Positions 29,777 to 37,442 of a stretch of 64,000 nucleotides of DNA are shown here, one piece after another; within the stretch, counting starts at the first letter, position 1; each line of letters opens with the position of its first letter. The notes beneath the pieces were generated by a model. It did no database searches and was not told the DNA's origin. It worked only from the letters and a program-made list of their open reading frames with translations. A program made the position numbers and the translations under genes. The DNA is from Streptomyces sp. NBC_00691 (GTDB taxonomy: Bacteria > Actinomycetota > Actinomycetes > Streptomycetales > Streptomycetaceae), in the NCBI RefSeq assembly GCF_036226665.1, contig NZ_CP109007.1:4690501-4754500 (forward strand), read 5' to 3'.

Positions 29777-30032
29777 CTGTGGGGGCTCCGGATTCCGAAC
29801 GGGGATGGGACGGAACGTGCGAGACGCCTCGGGCTTGGGTGCCACGAGGCGCTGGAGCTGTGCGAGTGCTTGTACGGTTTTCAGTTGTCCGGGTGTTCAG
29901 ATGTTCTGTTGTGCGTGCTGAATGTTCAGTGAGATTTTGACTCCGCGTCAAGAGCGGAAACCGGTCAGACACGTTCGCTCACCGAACACGTACGTCTGCG
30001 ACGGCCTGACGGGGGTGCTGGGGTGGGGTGTC
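29777..30032. promoter_or_regulatory. Leader and promoter region of the M28 aminopeptidase
   Basis: No gene seen. The segment holds an AT-richer patch with CTGAA-TG-TTCAG (29918-29929) and a second TGTTCAG nearby, a possible regulator site for the leftward aminopeptidase. The large inverted repeat begins at its right edge. Confidence 0.35.
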
Positions 30033-30064
30033 GGGGGTGGGCCGGGTTCGTGGGTCTCGGGTGC

Positions 30065-30194
30065 GGCCGCCCTCTTTCCGAGTGTGGCGTCCTGCACCAC
30101 CGCGTCAAGGGCGCCTTCGGCGTCGCTGCGCGATGGGCTGTGCCCACCCTTGACCCGGTGGTGCAGGCCGCCTTTTCACACTCGGAGGGCGGCC
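30065..30194. repeat. 130-nt hairpin in the left arm
   Basis: Four nested paired blocks: 30065-30074 with 30185-30194 (GGCCGCCCTC), 30079-30086 with 30177-30184 (CGAGTGTG), 30092-30102 with 30156-30166 (CTGCACCACCG), and 30104-30111 with 30147-30154 (GTCAAGGG). The apical loop (30112-30146) contains TCGCTGCGCGATGG, also found in the right-arm copy. Confidence 0.85.
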
Positions 30195-30442
30195 GGGGGC
30201 GGGGCCGCGCGGGGGGTCCGGGCAGTGGCCACGCGCCGTGGGCGCCTTGCGGGCCGGTGGGGTGGGGCTGGGTTCGCGGTCGGGGTGGACGGGATTCCGT
30301 CGACTCGTGCGTGGTGCGCGTTGTTGAGTGGGGCGGCCCGGCTTGGCTTGGCGACTGCCCACCGTCGTCGGGTGGGGTTCAGGCCCCGCTGGTCGCTGTC
30401 CGGTGGGTGGTGGGAGCGGGTGGCGAGAGTTTCCTGCACTTC

Positions 30443-30505
30443 ATCGCCCGATAAGGGCGATTCACCCCATTCACCCGTCCCTCCCCGGTGGGTTACTCGG
30501 AGTAA
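30443..30505. promoter_or_regulatory. Small palindromes in the centre of the inverted repeat
   Basis: The unpaired centre holds a 7-bp stem, ATCGCCC-GATAA... at 30443-30449/30455-30461 (5-nt loop), and the near-perfect dyad TTACTC-G-GAGTAA at 30493-30505, which resembles TetR-family operators. Its relation to either flanking gene is unclear. Confidence 0.45.
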
Positions 30506-30742
30506 TGTCGAGTTACTTGCGCTTCGACCCGCCGGGAGTGACCAGCGGGGCTTGAAGCCCCGCCATCAACCGGCTTTTCGTCGCTGAGCGCCGCCCGGCC
30601 GCCCCATTCAACGACCGCGCACCCCGTACGAGTCGGCGGATCCCCACCGGCCCCGGCCGCGAACCCAGCCCCACCCCACCGGGCCGCAAGGCGCCCACGG
30701 TGAGTGGCCACTACCCGAAGCCCGGCGTGGACCCCGTCCCCC

Positions 30743-30880
30743 GGACCGCCCTCCGAGAGTGTCTTCGCTCCTGGAGGTGGTGGGTCAAGGGTGGCCGAAG
30801 GCCATCGCGCAGCGACGCGACCGCAGGGAGCGCCCTTGACGCGCCGCCGGAAGGAGCGACTCTCGGAAAGAGGGCGGTCC
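30743..30880. repeat. 138-nt hairpin in the right arm
   Basis: Paired blocks: 30743-30753 with 30870-30880 (GGACCGCCCTC), 30754-30760 with 30859-30865 (CGAGAGT), 30766-30772 with 30852-30858 (CGCTCCT), and 30784-30791 with 30833-30840 (GTCAAGGG). Outer and innermost blocks match the left copy; the middle blocks differ in sequence yet still pair. Confidence 0.85.
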
Positions 30881-30988
30881 CACCAGAAGCCAACCCACCC
30901 GGCCCACCCCCAGGACCCAACACCCGCACCACCACTCCACCCCCACTACTCCACCCCACCCCTCCATCAAGATCATCCGACGTGCAGA

Positions 30989-31606
30989 ATGACCCGTATG
31001 CCTACCTCGAACACTCCGAAAGCGGCAATAATCGACGACGCCCCGATGGTCAGCGGCGTCCTGGCGCGTGCCTTCGGCGACGACCCGATGATGCGCTGGT
31101 TCTTCCCCCACGACGCCTCGCGTGAGGCCGGGCTCGGGCGGTACTTCACCACCCTCTTCACCCGCCAGTACGGCCTGCACGGCGTCTGCGAGCGCACCGA
31201 TTCGGCCGCCGCCTTCTGGGTGGCTCCCGAAGGGCAGGACAAGGCCGTCCCCGACGCCGAAACCGTCCAGGAGCTGCAGGCGATCCTCGGTGACCGCGCC
31301 GACCTGTTCCGGCAGGCCGTCGAGGCCGCCGCCGGGCACACGCCCCCCGAGCCCCACTGGTACCTCGCCGTCATCGGCGCCGACCCCGCCGCGCGTGGCC
31401 AGGGCCACGGCTCCGCGCTGCTGCGTTCCGGCCTCGCCCGGGCCGACGCCGCCGACATGCCCGTCTACCTGGAGTCCTCCAATCCGGACAACCTCCCCGT
31501 CTACGGGCACTTCGGCTTCGCCGTCCTCGGCGAGGCCTCCCTGCCCGGCGGTGGCCCCACCCTCTGGGCCATGCGGCGCGCGCCCCGCGACCCGTCCGGC
31601 GGCTGA
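30989..31606 (+). CDS. GNAT family N-acetyltransferase
   Basis: 205 residues from the ATG at 30989 (a second in-frame ATG at 30998 is equally possible; neither has a clear ribosome site, so the mRNA may be near-leaderless). The GNAT acetyl-CoA motif A is WYLAVIGADPAARGQGHGSALL, followed by motif B VYLESSNPDNLPVYGHFGFAVLGE. The acceptor substrate cannot be inferred. It starts 78 bp after the right arm of the inverted repeat. Confidence 0.88.
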   Translation: MTRMPTSNTPKAAIIDDAPMVSGVLARAFGDDPMMRWFFPHDASREAGLGRYFTTLFTRQYGLHGVCERTDSAAAFWVAPEGQDKAVPDAETVQELQAILGDRADLFRQAVEAAAGHTPPEPHWYLAVIGADPAARGQGHGSALLRSGLARADAADMPVYLESSNPDNLPVYGHFGFAVLGEASLPGGGPTLWAMRRAPRDPSGG

Positions 31607-31699
31607 CCTTCCCCGAGGGGGTGAAGAGGGCGGCGGTCGCGAGTCGTCCGGCGTAGGGTCGGCATCCCGGCCGCCGTCTCCCTCGGAGGAACGTCCCTC

Positions 31700-32377
31700 A
31701 TGAAGATCGCCGTCCTCGGCACCGGCGAAGTCGGCCGCCGACTCGCCACCAGGTTCGCCTCCCTCGGCCACGAGGTCGCCCTCGGCTCCCGTACCGCCGA
31801 CAACGCCGAGGCCGTCAAGTGGGCCGACGAGTTCGGCGGCGAGCGCGGCGGGCACGGCACCTTCGCCGATGTCGCCGGGCCCGCCGAGCTCGTCGTCAAC
31901 GCCACCGGCGGTCTCGTCTCCCTGACCGTCCTGCAGTCCGTGGGCGCGGACAGGCTGCGCGGCAAGGTCCTTCTCGACGTGTCCAACGGGCTCGACTTCT
32001 CCGAGGGCTTCCCGCCCAAGGTCGTCACCCCCGACGGCGTCAGCGTGGCCGAGCAGCTCCAGCGTGCCTTCCCCGAGACGCGGGTCGTGAAGTCGCTGAA
32101 CACCATGACCAACACGGTCATGGTCGAGCCCGGTCGTGTCCCCGGCCACCACAACGTCTTCCTCAGCGGCGACGACGAGGACGCCAAGGCCGTCGTCGCC
32201 GGTCTGCTCGGCTCCTTCGGCTGGTCCCCGGACCGGATCCTCGACCTCGGCGACCTGACGAGTGCCCGCGCCACCGAGCAGCTCGTGCAGCTCTGGCTGC
32301 GGCTCTACGGGATGCTCGGCACCGGCGACTTCAACTTCTCGGTCGTCACCGCGCCGGCCCCGGCACCTACCGCCTGA
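31700..32377 (+). CDS. NADPH-dependent F420 reductase-like oxidoreductase
   Basis: 225 residues from the ATG at 31700 with a good GGAGGAA ribosome site 8 nt upstream. A Rossmann fold opens with MKIAVLGTGEVGRRLATRF, followed by the GSRT (phosphate-recognition) motif after beta-2, LVVNATGG, and VVKSLNTMTNTVM typical of the F420:NADP oxidoreductase/ProC-like superfamily. Probably transfers hydride between NADPH and a flavin-like cofactor; the partner is unproven. Confidence 0.8.
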   Translation: MKIAVLGTGEVGRRLATRFASLGHEVALGSRTADNAEAVKWADEFGGERGGHGTFADVAGPAELVVNATGGLVSLTVLQSVGADRLRGKVLLDVSNGLDFSEGFPPKVVTPDGVSVAEQLQRAFPETRVVKSLNTMTNTVMVEPGRVPGHHNVFLSGDDEDAKAVVAGLLGSFGWSPDRILDLGDLTSARATEQLVQLWLRLYGMLGTGDFNFSVVTAPAPAPTA

Positions 32378-33005
32378 TCTCCTGCGGACGCTGTCCGCGC
32401 AGGTGGTCCAGCAGGCCCGCGGGCTCCGGGTACGGCTCCTCGCGCGGGAGCAGGAGCCGGGCCGCTTCCAGGTCGCCCGAGCGGACCCGTTCATGGACCC
32501 GGTGCGCGAGGGGGGTCACGTCGCGTACGGAGACCGTCCACTCGTCCGCGTACCGGCGGGACGCCTCGCCCGTAAGGCCGAGCTGGAGCGAGCGGTACGG
32601 GAGTGCCCGGAGGTGCGGATCGCGCTCCGGGTCCCACTGGACCCGGGCCGGTGACTGCCGCAACTCCCTCTTCCAGGTGGCCTGGTCGGGGTGGAACCCG
32701 CGCTCGTAGTGGGAGAGGCAGGCGTTCCGCAGGGCCCATTCGAAGCCCTCGCGGGTGATCTCCACGGCGAGGACGGTCTCCTGGCCCTCTTTCTCGCCCC
32801 AGCCCGAGCGGTACATCATCCACAGGAACGACGGCTTGATCCATGTCATGCGGTCCCGCTTCCAGACGGCCGGAAACCGTCCCTCGCGGGCGGCGGGCAG
32901 GCCGATCTCGGGCCGGTACGCCTGGTAGACGGTGACCGTACGGTCGGTGTGGAGCGCGCGGATCCGGTACTTCGGCTCGTCGATGGCCGACTTCGTCTCT
33001 TCCAT
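32367..33005 (-). CDS. DUF4291 family protein
   Basis: 212 residues from the ATG at 33003-33005; an in-frame start 12 codons upstream is less likely. It contains YRIRALHTDRTVTVYQAYRPEIG, FPAVWKRDRMTWIKPSFLWMMYRSGW and QWDPERDPHLRALPYRSLQLGL, the conserved blocks of DUF4291, a family without known function. It overlaps the 3' end of the convergent reductase gene by 11 bp. No signal peptide or membrane segment. Confidence 0.8.
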   Translation of the reverse strand: MEETKSAIDEPKYRIRALHTDRTVTVYQAYRPEIGLPAAREGRFPAVWKRDRMTWIKPSFLWMMYRSGWGEKEGQETVLAVEITREGFEWALRNACLSHYERGFHPDQATWKRELRQSPARVQWDPERDPHLRALPYRSLQLGLTGEASRRYADEWTVSVRDVTPLAHRVHERVRSGDLEAARLLLPREEPYPEPAGLLDHLRGQRPQEIRR

Positions 33006-33079
33006 GCCACGAGGATGGGCGATGGCCGTGGGCGGTGCCACTGGTTATCCGCGGGCCGGGGCCGCTGCGTACGGGCCCC

Positions 33080-33520
33080 TCAGGACACCGCCGCCGCCTC
33101 GCGGGTGTCGTACTCCTCCCGTGCCGCCGCGACCTCGTTCTGGTGCTGCTCGGTCCAGGTGACGAGGGAGCGGATCGTGGTGTGCAGCGTGCGGCCCAGG
33201 GGCGTCAGCTCGTACTCGACGCGGGGCGGGACGACCGGGTGGACGGTGCGCTTCACGAGGCCGTCGCGTTCCAGCTGGCGCAGGGTCACGGTCAGCATGC
33301 GCTGGCTGACGCCGTCGATCGCGCGCTTGAGTTCGGTGAAGCGCAGCACCCGGCGGTCGAGGAGGGCGATGACGAGGAGCGACCACTTGTCGGCGACCCG
33401 GTCGAGGATCTGCCGTACCTCGCAGTCCTCCCGTGTGTCCCACTGGAAGGGGTCGGGATCCCCGTCGTCCCCGTACGTGCCCGTGCAGTGACTCGGCGGC
33501 TTCGACGTGGCTTCTCGCAT
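33080..33520 (-). CDS. HxlR family transcriptional regulator
   Basis: 146 residues, ATG at 33518-33520. A winged helix-turn-helix of HxlR type: CEVRQILDRVADKWSLLVIALL, RFTELKRAIDGVSQRMLTVTLRQLERDGLV and VEYELTPLGRTL. The first Cys of this block is the residue that senses redox or electrophiles in some relatives (known for a few family members; not shown here). A 7-bp inverted repeat 44 bp upstream may be its own operator. Confidence 0.92.
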   Translation of the reverse strand: MREATSKPPSHCTGTYGDDGDPDPFQWDTREDCEVRQILDRVADKWSLLVIALLDRRVLRFTELKRAIDGVSQRMLTVTLRQLERDGLVKRTVHPVVPPRVEYELTPLGRTLHTTIRSLVTWTEQHQNEVAAAREEYDTREAAAVS

Positions 33521-33563
33521 GGCACCCGATGGTTCCGCAGGGTGGGGTCGGTCACAAGAAGGA

Positions 33564-33582
33564 ACCGACCTCCTGGGTCGGT
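33564..33582. promoter_or_regulatory. Candidate operator upstream of the HxlR gene
   Basis: ACCGACC-TCCTG-GGTCGGT, a perfect 7-bp inverted repeat with 5-bp spacer, located 44-62 bp upstream of the leftward HxlR gene. Autoregulation is typical of this family. Confidence 0.5.
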
Positions 33583-33682
33583 ATCCGGCCACCCCCGTGG
33601 GACTTTCGGAGGCCCCGGACGTCCTGGACGCTGCGACCAAGGTCACGGCCTGGATGCCCCCGTACGCACCTAATGTGGAGGG

Positions 33683-34000
33683 ATGAACGATTCGCCCGGC
33701 TGCCCGCTGTTCGAGGTCGCCGCCACGTATCTGCCCCGGCTCTCGGAGATGACCTCCGAGCCGGGGCTCGCGGCCGCCGTCGACCAGCACGCCGCCGCCG
33801 TGTGCGACGCCCTGATCCCGGCCCAGCGGGGGCCGAGGGCCCGGACCGTCCGGCGGGAGGAGCTGGCCGACTACGTCCTCGGGTTCACCGACTGGCTGAC
33901 CGGGGCCGACTGGACCGAACCCGTCGGCCACGACTTCGCGACCCTCCGTCTGACGGCGGTCTGCTGGCTGATCCGGGAGCACGACCTGCTGGACGCCTGA
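33683..34000 (+). CDS. Small conserved actinobacterial protein (DUF6401-like)
   Basis: 105 residues from the ATG at 33683. No signal peptide; predicted mostly helical with blocks LPRLSEMTSEPGLAAAVDQHAAAV and ELADYVLGFTDWL. Codon usage is normal for the region. I think it belongs to the DUF6401 group but cannot verify this. It converges on rarD with 2 bp between stops. Confidence 0.65.
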   Translation: MNDSPGCPLFEVAATYLPRLSEMTSEPGLAAAVDQHAAAVCDALIPAQRGPRARTVRREELADYVLGFTDWLTGADWTEPVGHDFATLRLTAVCWLIREHDLLDA

Positions 34001-34002
34001 GG

Positions 34003-35034
34003 TCAGGGTGCCTGCCGGGCGGGGGTCCCCGCCGCGGGTGCCGCGGCGGGCTCGACCGCTTCGGCCCCGACCGCTTCGGCCCCGACCGTTCCGGGTTCCG
34101 CCACCGCCACCGCCTCGGCTGTCGCCTTCGCCGCCTCCATCGCCGCCCTGCTCCGGCGGGCCGTGCGCAGGGCGTCCCAGGTGAGGATGGTCAGGGCCAG
34201 CCATACGAGGGAGAAGCCCGCCCAGCGCTCCGGCGGCATCTCCTCGTGGAAGTAGAGGACCCCGAGGAGGAACTGGAAGGTCGGCGCCAGGTACTGGAGG
34301 AGGCCGAGCGTCGACAGCGGTACGCGGATCGCTGCCGCCCCGAAGCAGACGAGTGGCACCGCGGTGACGATGCCGGTGGCGGCGAGCAGGGCCGTGTGTC
34401 CGCCGCCGTGGGAGCCGAAGGCGAGGGTGCCCTGGCTGCCGAGCCAGACGAGGTAGCCGAGGGCCGGCAGGAACTGGACGGCGGTCTCGGCGGCGAGCGA
34501 CTCCAGGCCGCCGATGTTGACCTTCTTCTTCACCAGGCCGTAGACCGCGAAGGAGAAGGCGAGGGTCAGGGAGATCCAGGGTGGCTGCCCGTATCCGATC
34601 GCCAGGACGAGGACGGCGGCGAAGCCGATGCCGACGGCCGCCCACTGCGCGGGGCGCAGTCGTTCCTGGAGGACGAGGACGCCGAGGGCGATGGTGACGA
34701 GCGGGTTGATGAAGTAGCCGAGGGACGCCTCGACGACATGGCCCGTGTTGACGGACCAGATGTAGAGGCCCCAGTTCACCGTGATGACGGCGGCGGCGAC
34801 GGTGATCAGGGCGAGCTTGCGCGGGCTGCGGACGAGCTCGCGGATCCAGCCCCAGCGGCGCACCGCGAGCAGGGCGACGCCGACGAAGACCAGGGACCAC
34901 ACCATGCGGTGGGCGAGGATCTCGACCGATCCGGCGGGCTTGAGAAGGGGCCAGAAGAGCGGGACCAGACCCCACATTCCGTAGGCGCCGATCCCGTAGA
35001 GCAATCCTGCTCGTTCCTCGTTCTCCGTCTTCAC
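34003..35034 (-). CDS. rarD: RarD-type EamA/DMT superfamily permease
   Basis: 343 residues, about ten membrane helices. It begins GLLYGIGAYGMWGLVPLFWPLLK and has AHRMVWSLVFVGV, the RarD hallmark, and QYLAPTFQFLLGVLYFHEEM in the second EamA repeat. The C-terminal ~45 residues are an Ala/Glu/Pro-rich cytoplasmic tail (multiple AEAV repeats). Family members export unknown small molecules. Confidence 0.92.
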   Translation of the reverse strand: MKTENEERAGLLYGIGAYGMWGLVPLFWPLLKPAGSVEILAHRMVWSLVFVGVALLAVRRWGWIRELVRSPRKLALITVAAAVITVNWGLYIWSVNTGHVVEASLGYFINPLVTIALGVLVLQERLRPAQWAAVGIGFAAVLVLAIGYGQPPWISLTLAFSFAVYGLVKKKVNIGGLESLAAETAVQFLPALGYLVWLGSQGTLAFGSHGGGHTALLAATGIVTAVPLVCFGAAAIRVPLSTLGLLQYLAPTFQFLLGVLYFHEEMPPERWAGFSLVWLALTILTWDALRTARRSRAAMEAAKATAEAVAVAEPGTVGAEAVGAEAVEPAAAPAAGTPARQAP

Positions 35035-35138
35035 CGGACCTCCCGCCCTGTGCCGCGCTGTCCTGTCGAAGGTAGCGCCGCACGGGGCGGGTTGTCATGC
35101 CCGTACCGCTATACGGTCATGACCGCGGGAGGTGGCGG

Positions 35139-36011
35139 TCAGGAGCGGGTCAGGGCTTCCTTGATCGTCACGGCGATCGGGGTGGTCGGGCGGCCGATCA
35201 GGCGGGCCAGGTCGCCCGTCCGGCGGGCGAGCGCGCCGTGCTCGACGGCCCGGTCGACGTCGACCAGGATCTCGGCGAAGGGGGCCGGGACGCCGGCGCC
35301 GGTGAGGATCGCGAGGTGCGCCTCGGCGGGCACGTTGCTGTACGTGATCTCCTGGCCGGACTGGGCGGCGATCTCGGCCGCGTACTCGGCGAAGGACCAG
35401 GCGGTGTCGCCGCTCAGCTCGTACGCCTTGTTCAGGTGCTCCTCGGCGGGGCCGGCCAGGACGGCGGCCGCGGCGGCGGCGTAGTCGGCGCGGGTGGCGG
35501 AGGCGATCCGGCCCTCGCCGGCGTTGGCGACGACGGCGCCGTGGGCCAGGACGGGGGCGAGGTTCGCGGTGTAGTTCTCGGTGTACCAGCCGTTGCGGAG
35601 GAAGGTGTACGGCAGTCCGGAGCCGAGGATCAGCCGCTCGGTGACCTTGTGCTCGGCGGCCAGGTCGAAGTCGGCCTCGTCGCCGCCGAGGATGCCGGTG
35701 TACGCGAGCTGGGCCACGCCCGCCGCCTTGGCGGCGTCGATCACGGCGGTGTGCTGGGCGACGCGCTGCCCGACCTCGCTGCCGGAGATGAGGAGCACCC
35801 GGTCGCCGGTCTCGAAGGCCCCGGCCAGGGTCTCCGGCTTGCTGTAGTCCGCGATCCGCAGCTCTACACCGCGCTCCGCGAGGTCGGCGGCCTTCGCCTT
35901 GTCGCGGACGACGGCGACGACGGACTCGGTGGGGACGGTGGGGTTCGAGAGGAGGGCGTCGATGACGAGACGGCCGAGCTGGCCGGTGGCTCCGGTGACG
36001 ACGATGCTCAT
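35139..36011 (-). CDS. NmrA-like / QOR2-type NAD(P)H-dependent reductase
   Basis: 290 residues, ATG at 36009-36011. An atypical short-chain dehydrogenase: MSIVVTGATGQLGRLVIDALL (nucleotide loop GATGQLG), VVAVVRDKAKA, LLISGSEVGQRVAQH, and YTFLRNGWYTENYT instead of a YxxxK catalytic pair. It closely matches quinone oxidoreductase 2 (QorB/YtfG) enzymes that reduce quinones with NADPH. It is divergent from an HxlR regulator, as in many qorB-qorR pairs. Confidence 0.88.
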   Translation of the reverse strand: MSIVVTGATGQLGRLVIDALLSNPTVPTESVVAVVRDKAKAADLAERGVELRIADYSKPETLAGAFETGDRVLLISGSEVGQRVAQHTAVIDAAKAAGVAQLAYTGILGGDEADFDLAAEHKVTERLILGSGLPYTFLRNGWYTENYTANLAPVLAHGAVVANAGEGRIASATRADYAAAAAAVLAGPAEEHLNKAYELSGDTAWSFAEYAAEIAAQSGQEITYSNVPAEAHLAILTGAGVPAPFAEILVDVDRAVEHGALARRTGDLARLIGRPTTPIAVTIKEALTRS

Positions 36012-36080
36012 GGTGCGTCCTTTTCCCGTGGGGTGCGATGGGCGATGCACTCACCGTACGTCGGGCGCTAACCAAAAGAA

Positions 36081-36105
36081 AGTACCCACTTTGAGGTAAG
36101 GTACT
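36081..36105. promoter_or_regulatory. Candidate HxlR/QorR operator in divergent region
   Basis: AGTACC at 36081-36086 and its complement GGTACT at 36100-36105, separated by 13 bp, with further partial symmetry. It abuts the ATG of the HxlR gene (36109) and lies 70 bp from the reductase start. QorR-type regulators bind GTAC-based palindromes of this kind. Confidence 0.65.
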
Positions 36106-36108
36106 GGC

Positions 36109-36513
36109 ATGGCAGTAAGTGCGCGAGCCGAGAAGCCCGACGTGAACCAGCAGATGTGCCCCTCGCGGCTCGTCCTGGAGCACGTCACCAGCCGCTGGGG
36201 CGTCCTGGTCCTGGCTGCCCTCCTGGAGCGCTCGTACCGTTTCAGCGAGCTGCGCCGGCACATCGGCGGCGTCAGCGAGAAGATGCTCGCCCAGACGCTC
36301 CAGACCCTGGAGCGCGACGGCTTCGTCCACCGCGACGCCAAGCCCGTCATCCCGCCCCGCGTCGACTACAGCCTCACCGAACTCGGCACCGGCGCGGCCC
36401 ACCAGGTCTGGGAACTGGCCCGCTGGTCGGAGCGCAGGGTCGTGGAGGTCGAGGAAGCCCGCGTCCGGTACGACGCGTCACGTCGCGAGCCCGCCACGAA
36501 TCCGTCCCAATGA
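36109..36513 (+). CDS. HxlR family regulator (QorR-like)
   Basis: 134 residues, ATG at 36109. Winged-helix signature: CPSRLVLEHVTSRWGVLVLAALLERSYRFSELRRHIGGVSEKMLAQTL, then RDGFVHRDAKPVIPPRVDYSLTELG. Cys17 corresponds to the redox-sensing cysteine of QorR-type proteins. Divergent arrangement with the quinone reductase-like gene and a shared palindrome suggest it represses both until oxidation of the Cys (inference from family). Confidence 0.92.
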   Translation: MAVSARAEKPDVNQQMCPSRLVLEHVTSRWGVLVLAALLERSYRFSELRRHIGGVSEKMLAQTLQTLERDGFVHRDAKPVIPPRVDYSLTELGTGAAHQVWELARWSERRVVEVEEARVRYDASRREPATNPSQ

Positions 36514-36599
36514 TGTTGTAAGCGCGGCGAGTTGTCGGTGCCGGGCCGTACGATCTGCTCACCGTTCGTGGGGAAACCGTGAGGGACCGTGGGGGAACT

Positions 36600-37442
36600 G
36601 TGGCGTACGGGGACCGAAGACTGTGGCGTGCCTGCTGTGTCGTACTGGTGGGCGGACTGATGGCCGCCGGCTGCACCAGCGGCGGGGAGAAACCCGACGG
36701 CAAGGGGAGTACGGGAAAGACGGCGGCCCCGACCAAGGCCCCGACCACCGCACCGACCGTGACGGCCGCACCGACCGAGCTCGACTTCACGCCGGACCCG
36801 AAGCGAGCGCCGAAGACCGAGGCGGAGGCCAGACGCATCGCCCTGGCCGTCGTCGCGGGGCCCGACGCCTGGGCCCCGGGCTACGTCAAGCGCACCCCTC
36901 ACCTCAGCGACCCGGACTACTGGCCCGTCCTCGGCGACACCTGCTCCTGGGAGACCGGGACCCGGCCGGCCGACGTCCTCGCCAGTGTGACCGCGTACAG
37001 CGAGCTCCCCGCCGTCGGCGGCAAGGGTGTCCTGCGGGTCGCCGCCACCGTCACCGTGCACCGCACCGAGTCCGACGCCGACTGGGAGATGGCCTCGACC
37101 CTCGAAGAGGCGCTGCGCTGCCCCGATCAGAAACTCCGCGACGGCGAACGGATCACCGAGCTCATGTCGCTCGGCAACCCCTTCGGCGTCGGGGGCAACG
37201 CCACCGCCGACGACTCCCTCCGGGAAGGCGGCTCCTACGTCAACGACGCGGTGAAGGGCAAGCAGTTCTACAGCTGGTACCAGTCCCGGATCGGACAGGT
37301 CACCGTCGCCACCGTCGTCAAGGGAGCCCCCGGCTACCGCGAGATGAACGACGGCACGACCACCGGCACGAGCCAGGCGCAGGTCCGGGCGCTCGTCACC
37401 ATGCTCGAACGCGCCAAGGATGAGCTGGAGGTCCAGTCGTGA
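36600..37442 (+). CDS. Lipoprotein of unknown function preceding receptor kinases
   Basis: I favour the GTG at 36600 (280 residues), which gives a compact lipoprotein signal: basic n-region, hydrophobic core and lipobox LMAAGC; an in-frame GTG at 36579 adds seven residues. After a Thr/Pro/Lys-rich linker the mature part has two halves, the second with a conserved-looking NDAVKGKQFYSWYQSRIGQVTVATVVKGA. The stop overlaps the GTG of the first kinase, so it is probably co-translated and may work with the kinase sensor domain outside the membrane. No family recognised. Confidence 0.78.
   Translation: MAYGDRRLWRACCVVLVGGLMAAGCTSGGEKPDGKGSTGKTAAPTKAPTTAPTVTAAPTELDFTPDPKRAPKTEAEARRIALAVVAGPDAWAPGYVKRTPHLSDPDYWPVLGDTCSWETGTRPADVLASVTAYSELPAVGGKGVLRVAATVTVHRTESDADWEMASTLEEALRCPDQKLRDGERITELMSLGNPFGVGGNATADDSLREGGSYVNDAVKGKQFYSWYQSRIGQVTVATVVKGAPGYREMNDGTTTGTSQAQVRALVTMLERAKDELEVQS

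Larger units (their letters stand above)
30033..30911. repeat. Large imperfect inverted repeat, two ~380-bp arms around a ~120-bp centre
   Basis: The left arm (30033-30407) and right arm (30528-30911) are imperfect reverse complements. Exact matches include 15 nt at 30033-30047/30897-30911, 17 nt at 30236-30252/30684-30700 and 26 nt at 30254-30279/30657-30682. The outer third of each arm is itself a long hairpin. No transposase or credible gene lies inside; short frames readable on either strand look like by-products of the GC-rich repeat. It fills most of the gap between the M28 gene and the GNAT gene. It may be a MITE-like or structured-RNA element present twice, head to head. Confidence 0.85.

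Noticed and set aside
30023..30711. Small proteins encoded within the inverted repeat on either strand
   Set aside because: The frames arise from the repeated GC-rich sequence, lack ribosome sites and lie across the hairpins; similar peptides on opposite strands simply mirror the repeat.
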